Positions 5,030 to 11,250 of a stretch of DNA of 11,250 nucleotides are shown piece by piece. A program made the position numbers and the translations under genes. The notes beneath the pieces were generated by a model, which was not told where the DNA came from, did not search any database, and saw only the letters and a program-made list of their open reading frames with translations. The stretch's first letter is position 1; each line of letters opens with the position of its first letter. Origin of the DNA: Nitrospinota bacterium (lineage in GTDB: Bacteria > UBA8248). The DNA is taken from contig WTGD01000393.1 in assembly GCA_011523725.1 (NCBI GenBank), forward strand, positions 1-11,250, written 5' to 3'.

Positions 5030-6760
5030 ATGCAGCAAGCCGGCGATAGGGCGATTCCGCGTGGAGCGTCGGCGAGATCATTCATATCTCGCGTCCTTAT
5101 TCTGGTTTTCGCGCTTGGCTTTGGCCTGGCGGCAAGGGGAGAAGCGAAAACCGAAACGTTTTCACCGGCCATCCAGGCGGAAATCGCGCAGTTGGGATCG
5201 AAAAACAGAAAAGCAAGAAGACGCGCTGCCCTCGTTCTCGCGAAGCGCCTCGAGCCAAAGCTGCTACCCCTTCTTTTGGCGCTTCGCGAGGGCAGCCTTT
5301 ATCGCTGGAAGCCCGATTCGGGCGAGGCCCGGTTCGTCATCGGCGGAGACGCCGTGACGCGCGGGGATGAGGAGTACGTTCCCCTTTTCTCGATTCACGG
5401 AAAAAAACCTCTCGCATCCCCGGACGGGAAACCCCTTTTCGTTCCCGATGGGGAACTCAGCAAAATCCGCGCCGGCAGAAGAATCCGCCGCGCGATCAAA
5501 CCCTATCTGAACCAGCTTCAAAGCTCGGCGCAGCTCTACTCCGCCGACCCGAACGTGCGCCGCGCCGCGGCGACGCGTTTGGCGAGGGAGGGGGACAAGA
5601 ACCTGATTCCCCTGCTCGACAAGGTCCTGGAGAGCGAGACCCACTGGCTGGGCCGTCATGCGCTCATCGAGGCGAAGGCGCTGATCCGGCTGAAATCCGC
5701 GAACCCCGAAGAGAGGCGTTCCGCCGCCGCCGCCCTCGGCGAGATTCACGGGCTGAACGCCGTCTCCCAGCTCAAGCGCCTGGCGGACAAGGACGCGGAC
5801 GCCGGGGTGCGCGCGGCGTCGAGCGACGCCATCGCGGAGATCGAGAGCTATCAGAACTGGACCGCGACGATCGACACCTTGTTCCGGGGCTTGAGCCTGG
5901 GTTCCATCCTGTTGCTGATGGCGCTGGGGCTGGCCATCGTCTTCGGCCTGATGGGCGTCATCAACATGGCGCACGGGGAATTGATGATGCTCGGCGCCTA
6001 CGCCACGTTCATCATCCAGGGCGTTTTCATCTCGTATATGCCGCAAAATTACTTCGGCTGGTATTTCTTATTGGCGCTTCCCGTCGCTTTTCTGGCTTCG
6101 GCGCTGATGGGCTGGCTCATGGAGATTTCCATCATCCGCTACCTGTACGGCCGGCCGCTGGAGACGTTGCTGACCACCTGGGGGATCAGCCTGATTCTCC
6201 GGCAAGCCGTCCGCCAGGTGTTCGGCGCGCAGAACGTGGACGTGAAGTCCCCCGAGTGGCTGAGCGGGGGATACCACCTGATGGTCGGCGTCCAGTTCCC
6301 CTACAACCGCCTGTTCATCATCGCGCTGGCCGTGTTCTGCGTGGCGGGCACGTACCTGTTCCTCTTCCGCACCAGAGCGGGCCTGCGGATTCGCGCCGTC
6401 ACCCAGAACCGGGGGATGAGCACCTGCCTGGGCGTTCCCTCCCGGCGCGTGGATGCGGGCACGTTCGCGTTCGGCGCGGGGCTGGCGGGCATGGCGGGCG
6501 CGGCCCTGAGCCAGGTCGGAAACGTGGGGCCCGACCTGGGGCAGAACTACATCGTGGATTCGTTCATGGTGGTGGTGACGGGCGGCGTGGGCAAGATTCT
6601 CGGAACCATTGTGGCGGGCTTCGGCATCGGCGGCATGAACAAGATGCTCGAACCGGCGATGGGCGCGGTGTTCGGCAAGGTGGTGATTCTGGTCCTGGTG
6701 ATCCTATTCCTGCAGAGAAGGCCGGAGGGGCTGTTCGCCATCCGCACGAGAGGAGCCTGA
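5030..6760 (+). CDS. urtB: Urea ABC transporter permease UrtB
   Basis: UrtB is one of two inner-membrane channel subunits of the urea importer. From the ATG at 5030 it has 576 residues; an in-frame GTG at 4982 would add 16 but lacks a ribosome binding site. There are three parts. An N-terminal signal or membrane segment (about 14-35, FISRVLILVFALGFGLAA) comes first. A hydrophilic region (about 36-275) follows; its second half has HEAT-like helical repeats such as DPNVRRAAATRLAREG and NPEERRSAAAALGEI. A LivH-type permease with several membrane helices starts near residue 280 and carries the conserved GLAIVFGLMGVINMAHGELMMLGAY. This long N-terminal extension is known in proteobacterial UrtB and should be periplasmic. 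Its role is not established. The stop is followed six bases later by urtC. Confidence 0.95.
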   Translation: MQQAGDRAIPRGASARSFISRVLILVFALGFGLAARGEAKTETFSPAIQAEIAQLGSKNRKARRRAALVLAKRLEPKLLPLLLALREGSLYRWKPDSGEARFVIGGDAVTRGDEEYVPLFSIHGKKPLASPDGKPLFVPDGELSKIRAGRRIRRAIKPYLNQLQSSAQLYSADPNVRRAAATRLAREGDKNLIPLLDKVLESETHWLGRHALIEAKALIRLKSANPEERRSAAAALGEIHGLNAVSQLKRLADKDADAGVRAASSDAIAEIESYQNWTATIDTLFRGLSLGSILLLMALGLAIVFGLMGVINMAHGELMMLGAYATFIIQGVFISYMPQNYFGWYFLLALPVAFLASALMGWLMEISIIRYLYGRPLETLLTTWGISLILRQAVRQVFGAQNVDVKSPEWLSGGYHLMVGVQFPYNRLFIIALAVFCVAGTYLFLFRTRAGLRIRAVTQNRGMSTCLGVPSRRVDAGTFAFGAGLAGMAGAALSQVGNVGPDLGQNYIVDSFMVVVTGGVGKILGTIVAGFGIGGMNKMLEPAMGAVFGKVVILVLVILFLQRRPEGLFAIRTRGA

Positions 6761-6766
6761 TTCGCG

Positions 6767-7933
6767 ATGCCGGGTGAAACTTTGGTGGACAGGATGGAAA
6801 AGAAGGTCGGCGGCGTCATACTCGTCGTCGCGGCGTTCTGGTTCATCGTCGCGATGCCCTCGCTGAACGCCTTCGGGACGCCGGGTTCGTTCTTCCACGT
6901 TTCTGATTTCACGCTCAACCTGTTCGGAAAATTCCTGGCCTACGCCATCCTGGCGCTGGGTCTCGATTTGATATGGGGCTACACCGGCATCCTGAGCATG
7001 GGCCACGGCGTTTTCTTCGGCCTGGGCGCGTACTGTATGGGCATGTACCTCACGCTCGAGATCGGCGGCGAGGGGGTCTACCAGAGCAAGCTGCCCGACT
7101 TCATGGTCTGGAACCGCGTGAAGGAGCTGCCCCTTTTCTGGAAGCCGTTCCACTCGTTCTTTTTCACCACGCTCGCCGTGGCGGTGGTTCCAGGCTTACT
7201 GGCGGCCGTCTTCGGCTTCCTCGCCTTCAGGACGCGGGTGCGCGGGGTGTACTTCGCCATCATCACGCAGGCGCTGGCGCTCTCCGCCTGGCTCGTCTTC
7301 AACCGGAACGAGGTGAACCTGGGCGGCACGAACGGCCTCACCAACTTCAAGAAGATACTCGGCTTCACGCTCACCGAAGTCTCCACGCAGCGTGGGCTTT
7401 ACGTCGTCACCGCGATCGCGCTCTGCGGCGCGTACCTGCTCTGCCGCTGGATCGTGAAATCGCGCGCCGGGAAGATTCTCCTGGCGATCCGCGACGCGGA
7501 AAACCGCGTGCTCTATTCCGGCTACACGCCCGCGAACTACAAGGTGTTCGTCTTCACCGTATCCGCCATGCTGGCGGGCGTCGCCGGCGCGTTGTACGTG
7601 CCCCAGGTGGGAATCATCACCCCCGGGCGGATCGGCGTGCTGCCCTCCATCGAGATGGTCATCTGGGTGGCGGTCGGCGGGCGGGGGGCGCTCATCGGCG
7701 CCGTCATCGGCGCGGTCGGGGTGAACTGGGCGCGGAGCTACCTCACGTCGAGTTACCCGGATTACTGGCTCTACTTCCTGGGCGGCATATTCATCCTCGT
7801 GGTGCAGTTCTTCCCGGACGGCGTCGTCGGCCTGGCGCGCGAGGCGCCCCGGAAGCTGGAAAGATGGATCCGCCGCAAGGGTCGCGTCGCGGCGGGGGAT
7901 GAAGGTCTCGCGGCCATTGGAAGCAAAGGCTAG
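6767..7933 (+). CDS. urtC: Urea ABC transporter permease UrtC
   Basis: UrtC is the second inner-membrane channel subunit and pairs with UrtB. The 388 residues match the LivM-type permease family. A hydrophobic first helix spans about 14-30, followed by the conserved segment LDLIWGYTGILSMGHGVFF near residues 65-83 and the later loop AIRDAENRVLYSGYTP, which contacts the ATPase in this family. Several further membrane helices follow, ending in GGIFILVVQFFPDGVVGL. The C terminus is basic and cytoplasmic (RKLERWIRRKGRVA). The ATG at 6767 has AGGAG at 6751-6755, a somewhat long 11-base spacing; the next in-frame Met is codon 10 with no better site. It lies between urtB and urtD with gaps of 6 and 10 bases. 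Confidence 0.95.
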   Translation: MPGETLVDRMEKKVGGVILVVAAFWFIVAMPSLNAFGTPGSFFHVSDFTLNLFGKFLAYAILALGLDLIWGYTGILSMGHGVFFGLGAYCMGMYLTLEIGGEGVYQSKLPDFMVWNRVKELPLFWKPFHSFFFTTLAVAVVPGLLAAVFGFLAFRTRVRGVYFAIITQALALSAWLVFNRNEVNLGGTNGLTNFKKILGFTLTEVSTQRGLYVVTAIALCGAYLLCRWIVKSRAGKILLAIRDAENRVLYSGYTPANYKVFVFTVSAMLAGVAGALYVPQVGIITPGRIGVLPSIEMVIWVAVGGRGALIGAVIGAVGVNWARSYLTSSYPDYWLYFLGGIFILVVQFFPDGVVGLAREAPRKLERWIRRKGRVAAGDEGLAAIGSKG

Positions 7934-7938
7934 GGGGA
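7932..7938 (+). promoter_or_regulatory. Ribosome binding site that decides the urtD start
   Basis: AGGGGGA lies five bases before the ATG at 7944 and overlaps the urtC stop codon. It favours this start over the in-frame ATG at 7899, which lies inside urtC and would add 15 residues unlike the family N terminus. Confidence 0.55.
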
Positions 7939-7943
7939 TAAGC

Positions 7944-8711
7944 ATGACGCTGACATCGAAAAGCATACTCTACATGGAGGACGTGTTCGTCGTCTTCGAC
8001 GGCTTCAAGGCGCTGAACGCGCTCAACTTCAGCATGGACAAGGGGGAGCTGCGCTGCGTCATCGGCCCGAACGGCGCGGGCAAGACCACCCTGCTCGACG
8101 TCGTGACCGGCAAGGTGAAGCCCGATTCGGGGCGGGTTGTCTTCAAGGAGAAAACCAACCTCGCGCGGATGCGCCAGGAGGAGATATCGAACGCAGGGAT
8201 CGGCAGGAAATTCCAGACGCCGACGATTTACGAGAACCTTTCGGTGCGCGATAATCTCGAACTCTCCGTGAAGCAGGACAAGAAGGTGACCTCCCTTCTA
8301 TTCGGCGGCGCGACTGCCGAGGCGCGCGAGCGCGTCGAGGAGACGCTCGACGTCATCGGACTCGCTTCGAAGAGCGGCTGGCGGGCCGGTCTGCTGGCCC
8401 ACGGCGAGAAGCAGTGGCTCGAGATCGGCATGGTGGTGGTGCAGGACCCCGATCTCCTGCTCGTCGATGAGCCCGTGGCCGGCATGTCCGAGGGGGAGAC
8501 GGAGAAGACGGCGGCGCTCTTGCGGCGCATCGCCGAGCACCGCTCGGTCCTCGTCATCGAGCACGACATGAAGTTCGTTCGCGAGATCGCCGAGCGCGTC
8601 ACCGTGCTGCACGAGGGGGCGGTGATATGCGAGGGCTCCATCGACCACGTGCACAGGGACGAGCGGGTGGTCGAACTCTATCTGGGCAGGGGAAGCGAGG
8701 AACATGCTTAG
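7944..8711 (+). CDS. urtD: Urea ABC transporter ATP-binding protein UrtD
   Basis: UrtD is one of the two cytoplasmic ATPases that drive urea import. From the ATG at 7944 it has 255 residues, normal for the LivG-type family. Visible motifs are Walker A GPNGAGKT (41-48), Q-loop Gln91 in KFQTPTIYENLSV, signature LAHGEKQWLEIGM (from 151; most relatives have LSHG), Walker B LLLVDE (171-176) and the switch His207 in VIEHDM. The C-terminal extension with VTVLHEGAVICEGS is of the LivG type. The wording of the signature region (HGEKQWLEIGM) is typical of UrtD and separates it from amino-acid LivG. The last eight bases overlap urtE, which suggests translational coupling. Confidence 0.95.
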   Translation: MTLTSKSILYMEDVFVVFDGFKALNALNFSMDKGELRCVIGPNGAGKTTLLDVVTGKVKPDSGRVVFKEKTNLARMRQEEISNAGIGRKFQTPTIYENLSVRDNLELSVKQDKKVTSLLFGGATAEARERVEETLDVIGLASKSGWRAGLLAHGEKQWLEIGMVVVQDPDLLLVDEPVAGMSEGETEKTAALLRRIAEHRSVLVIEHDMKFVREIAERVTVLHEGAVICEGSIDHVHRDERVVELYLGRGSEEHA

Positions 8712-9399
8712 GGTGGATGGGCTCCACGCCTACTACGGGGAGAGCCACATTCTGCGGGGCCTCGACATCGAGGTAAGCCCCGGCCAAATCGCGGGCATCA
8801 TCGGCAGAAACGGCATGGGCAAGACCACGTTCCTGAAATCCATCGTCGGTCTGCTGAGGCCCAGGTCCGGGCGAATCGAGTTTCTGGAGCGAGACATCAC
8901 CGCGTCCAGACCCGAGGCGCGCGCGAAGCTCGGCGTCGCCTACGTCCCCCAGGGGCGGGAGATTTTCCCGCAGCTCACCGTGCACGAGAATCTCCTGCTC
9001 GGGCTGGAAGCCCACCCCGATCGCCCCAGGAGGTACGACGAGGGCGTTTTCGAGCTTTTCCCGGTTTTAAGGGAGATGCTCGGGCGCAAGGGAGGGGTGC
9101 TGAGCGGCGGCCAGCAGCAGCAGCTCGCCATCGCCCGCGCCCTGGTGAGCGAGCCGAAGCTCCTGCTGCTCGACGAGCCGACCGAGGGCATCCAGCCCTC
9201 CATCATCATGGACATCGAGAGCGTTCTGTGGAAGATCAGGGAGCGCGGCGACGTGGGCATCGTCCTGGTGGAGCAGTACCTGGAGTTCGCCTGGCGGCTT
9301 GCGGATCGATACTACGTGATGGAAAAAGGGGAATTCACGGCGGCGGGCGAGGCGGAGGGCGAGTGCGACACGGCGCTGCTCGACCGCCTGACCGCGTAG
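8704..9399 (+). CDS. urtE: Urea ABC transporter ATP-binding protein UrtE
   Basis: UrtE is the second ATPase of the importer, 231 residues, of the LivF type. Motifs are Walker A GRNGMGKT (34-41), Q-loop Gln83 in YVPQGREIFPQLTV, signature LSGGQQQQLAIARAL (from 133) and Walker B LLLLDE (153-158) followed by PTEGIQPSI. At the switch position the usual His is Gln191 (LVEQYLEF). This is normal for LivF/UrtE and implies that the two ATP sites of the UrtD-UrtE pair are not equivalent. The GRNGMGKTT and EGIQPSI wording is common in UrtE. The ATG at 8704 overlaps the urtD stop by eight bases. ureA starts 34 bases after its stop. Confidence 0.95.
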   Translation: MLRVDGLHAYYGESHILRGLDIEVSPGQIAGIIGRNGMGKTTFLKSIVGLLRPRSGRIEFLERDITASRPEARAKLGVAYVPQGREIFPQLTVHENLLLGLEAHPDRPRRYDEGVFELFPVLREMLGRKGGVLSGGQQQQLAIARALVSEPKLLLLDEPTEGIQPSIIMDIESVLWKIRERGDVGIVLVEQYLEFAWRLADRYYVMEKGEFTAAGEAEGECDTALLDRLTA

Positions 9400-9433
9400 C
9401 CGTTTCAGGGGGTTTTCCGACAGGAGGCGAAAG

Positions 9434-9739
9434 ATGCATCTCACCCCGAGGGAGCAGGAGAAGCTCCTCGTTTTCGTGGCCGCGGAACTGGCGCAAAAGC
9501 GCCGCGCGCGGGGCCTCAAGCTCAATTACCCCGAAGCCGTGAGCATCATCACGGCCGAGGTGCTCGAAGGCGCGCGCGACGGCAAATCCGTGGCCGAACT
9601 GATGCGCTACGGCGCGACGATTCTCACGCGCGACGACGTCATGGAGGGCGTGCCCGAGATGATTCACGAGGTACAGGTCGAGGGCACGTTCCCCGACGGC
9701 ACCAAGCTCGTGACGGTGCACGACCCGATACGCGGCTGA
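9434..9739 (+). CDS. ureA: Urease gamma subunit UreA
   Basis: This is the smallest structural subunit of nickel urease, which hydrolyses urea to ammonia and carbamate in the cytoplasm. The 101 residues match the usual length of about 100 and begin with the family hallmark MHLTPREQEKLLVFVAAELA. Other conserved stretches are GLKLNYPEAVSII, the helix after ARDGKSVAELM, and DDVMEGVPEMI. A perfect AGGAGG at 9422-9427 sits six bases before the ATG. It follows urtE without an intervening ureD. ureB begins ten bases after its stop. As a separate gene from ureB it follows the three-subunit bacterial pattern, unlike the fused Helicobacter type. Confidence 0.97.
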   Translation: MHLTPREQEKLLVFVAAELAQKRRARGLKLNYPEAVSIITAEVLEGARDGKSVAELMRYGATILTRDDVMEGVPEMIHEVQVEGTFPDGTKLVTVHDPIRG

Positions 9740-9749
9740 AGGAGAGGGC

Positions 9750-10121
9750 ATGATACCCGGCGAATACATTCTGGCGGAGGGCGAGATCGTCCTGAGCGAG
9801 GGGCGTGAAACCGCCTCGCTCCTCGTGGCGAACCGAGGGGACAGGCCCATCCAGGTGGGTTCTCACTTTCATTTTTTTGAAGTCAACCGCCTGCTCGATT
9901 TCGACAGGAAGGCGGCTTTCGGCATGCGGCTGGACATTCCGGCGGGAACGGCGGTGCGCTTCGAGCCGGGTGACGAGAAAGAGGTGACGCTCGTCGCCTT
10001 CGCCGGCGCGCGCACCGCCATGGGGCTGAACGCGCTGACCGAAGGCGCGCTCGACTCGGCCGCCGTGCGCGATGCCGCGCTCGAGAAGGCCCGCGCCGAG
10101 GGCTACGGGGGGGCGGACTGA
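9750..10121 (+). CDS. ureB: Urease beta subunit UreB
   Basis: The urease beta subunit has 123 residues here. It is mainly a beta-barrel that packs against the alpha subunit in the (alpha beta gamma)3 enzyme. It starts with the typical IPGEYILAEGEIVLSEGRE and carries the highly conserved RPIQVGSHFHFFEVN and the AAFGMRLDIPAGTAVRFEPG core, followed by EVTLVAFAG. The C-terminal tail after GLNAL is variable and slightly longer than in short homologs. AAGGAGA (9739-9745) precedes the ATG and overlaps the ureA stop. Its TGA shares one base with the ATG of ureC (TGATG at 10119-10123), a classic coupling junction. Confidence 0.97.
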   Translation: MIPGEYILAEGEIVLSEGRETASLLVANRGDRPIQVGSHFHFFEVNRLLDFDRKAAFGMRLDIPAGTAVRFEPGDEKEVTLVAFAGARTAMGLNALTEGALDSAAVRDAALEKARAEGYGGAD

Positions 10122-11250
10122 TGGCGTACCGGATGGACAGGCGCGCCTACGCCGACATGTTCGGCCCCACGGTGGGGGACAGGGTGCGCCTCGCGGACAC
10201 CGAACTCTTCATTGAGGTCGAAGAAGACCGCACCGTCTACGGGGATGAGTCGAAATTCGGCGGCGGCAAGGTCATCCGCGACGGGATGGGGCAATCGCCC
10301 ACCGAGACGCGGCGTACCGGCGCGCTCGATTTGCTCATCACCAACGCCCTGATCCTCGACTACTGGGGCGTGGTGAAGGCGGACGTAGGCGTCAGGGACG
10401 GGAAGATCGCGGGGGTCGGCAAGTCGGGCAATCCCCATCTCATGCAGGGGGTGGACATGACTGTCGGCGCCGCCACGGAAGTGCTGGCGGGCGAGGGGAT
10501 GATCCTCACCGCGGGCGGCATCGACACCCACATCCACTTCATCTGCCCCCAGCAGATAGACGAGGCGCTCTCCTCGGGCGTCACCACCATGTTCGGCGGG
10601 GGCACCGGCCCCGCCACGGGCACGAACGCCACCACCTGCACGCCGGGGGCGTGGAACATCGCGAGGATGCTCCAGGCGGCGGAGGCCTACCCGGTGAACC
10701 TGGGTTTTCTGGGCAAGGGGAACGCCTCGCGCCCCGAGCCGCTCGTCGAGCAGATCCGCGCGGGCGCGGTGGGCCTGAAACTCCATGAGGACTGGGGAAC
10801 CACGCCCGCGGCGATCGACTGCTGCCTCGGCGTGGCGGAGGAGATGGACGTACAGGTGTGCATCCACACCGATACGCTCAACGAATCGGGCTTCGTCGAG
10901 ACCTCCATCGCCGCGCTCAAGGGCCGGACCATCCACACCTACCACACCGAAGGGGCGGGCGGCGGCCACGCGCCCGACATCATCCGCGTGTGCGGGGAGG
11001 TGAGCGTGCTGCCCTCCTCGACGAATCCCACGCGCCCCTTCACGGTGAACACGGTGGACGAGCATCTGGACATGCTCATGGTCTGCCACCACCTGGACAG
11101 CAGGATTCCCGAAGACGTGGCCTTCGCCGAGTCGAGAATCCGGGCGGAGACCATCGCGGCGGAAGACATTCTCCACGACATGGGCGCGTTCAGCATGATG
11201 GGCTCGGATTCCCAGGCCATGGGCCGCGTGGGCGAGGTGGTCATCCGCAC
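10121..11250 (+). CDS. ureC: Urease alpha subunit UreC, 5' part
   Basis: This is the catalytic subunit, cut by the window end after 376 complete codons of an expected 570 or so. All active-site residues that fall in this part are present, with a constant offset of +3 from Klebsiella numbering. They are nickel ligands His137 and His139 (THIHF), the carbamylated bridging Lys220 (GLKLHEDWG), His222, nickel ligands His249 (IHTDTLNESG) and His275 (YHTEGAGGGHAPD), flap residues Cys322 and His323 (VCHHLD), and nickel ligand Asp363 (GSDSQAMGR). The N terminus (DRRAYADMFGPTVGDRVRL) is canonical. An active urease is therefore expected, provided the nickel-insertion accessory proteins UreD, E, F and G are encoded elsewhere, probably downstream. 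Confidence 0.98.
   Translation, partial: MAYRMDRRAYADMFGPTVGDRVRLADTELFIEVEEDRTVYGDESKFGGGKVIRDGMGQSPTETRRTGALDLLITNALILDYWGVVKADVGVRDGKIAGVGKSGNPHLMQGVDMTVGAATEVLAGEGMILTAGGIDTHIHFICPQQIDEALSSGVTTMFGGGTGPATGTNATTCTPGAWNIARMLQAAEAYPVNLGFLGKGNASRPEPLVEQIRAGAVGLKLHEDWGTTPAAIDCCLGVAEEMDVQVCIHTDTLNESGFVETSIAALKGRTIHTYHTEGAGGGHAPDIIRVCGEVSVLPSSTNPTRPFTVNTVDEHLDMLMVCHHLDSRIPEDVAFAESRIRAETIAAEDILHDMGAFSMMGSDSQAMGRVGEVVIR

Noticed and set aside
4011..5081. A 356-codon reverse-strand open frame opposite urtA
   Set aside because: It lies antisense to a clearly recognised gene. The translation is rich in Arg, Val, His and Ala with no family features, as expected from the complement of GC-rich codons.
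10103..11176. A 357-codon reverse frame opposite ureC
   Set aside because: ureC has every expected active-site residue in the forward frame, so the reverse frame is a composition artefact.

Overview
The window is GC-rich, densely coded bacterial DNA. A Tat-type (twin-arginine) signal on the periplasmic binding protein and a proteobacterial-style long UrtB point to a Gram-negative or similar didermal organism, possibly an uncultured proteobacterium-like lineage. The sequence alone does not fix the taxon. No tRNA, rRNA, CRISPR array, transposase or phage gene is visible.

Layout. (1) 2-484 is the 3' end of a cobalamin-independent methionine synthase (MetE C-terminal) family gene. (2) 485-892 is an unusually AT-rich intergenic region with a sigma70-like promoter, a 13-bp inverted repeat just upstream of it and a strong hairpin at the expected mRNA 5' end. 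It drives a small heat-shock protein gene (hsp20, 893-1309), which is followed by a GC-rich hairpin. (3) 1446-1742 is a non-coding, MITE-like palindromic element that ends one base from the stop codon of a reverse-strand MmgE/PrpD family gene (1744-3132). (4) 3133-3593 is non-coding. It holds a second, smaller palindromic repeat cluster with a 16-bp direct repeat, then the leader of the main operon. (5) 3594-11250 is one long forward-strand cluster: urtA-urtB-urtC-urtD-urtE followed by ureA-ureB-ureC. The window ends inside ureC.

The main theme is urea use as a nitrogen source. UrtA captures urea in the periplasm, UrtB and UrtC form the inner-membrane channel, and UrtD and UrtE power it with ATP. 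UreA, UreB and UreC are the gamma, beta and alpha subunits of the nickel urease that splits the imported urea into ammonia and carbon dioxide. Gaps between genes are short or negative, so coupled expression is likely. Every active-site residue of UreC that falls inside the window is present. Urease accessory genes (ureD, E, F, G) are not in the window and ureD is not upstream of ureA; they may lie downstream.

I see no clear previously undescribed system. The less ordinary items are the two related MITE-like repeats bracketing the prpD-like gene, the structured AT-rich hsp20 leader, a startless reverse-strand reading frame that may be a gene relic (496-720), and the periplasmic helical-repeat extension of UrtB.
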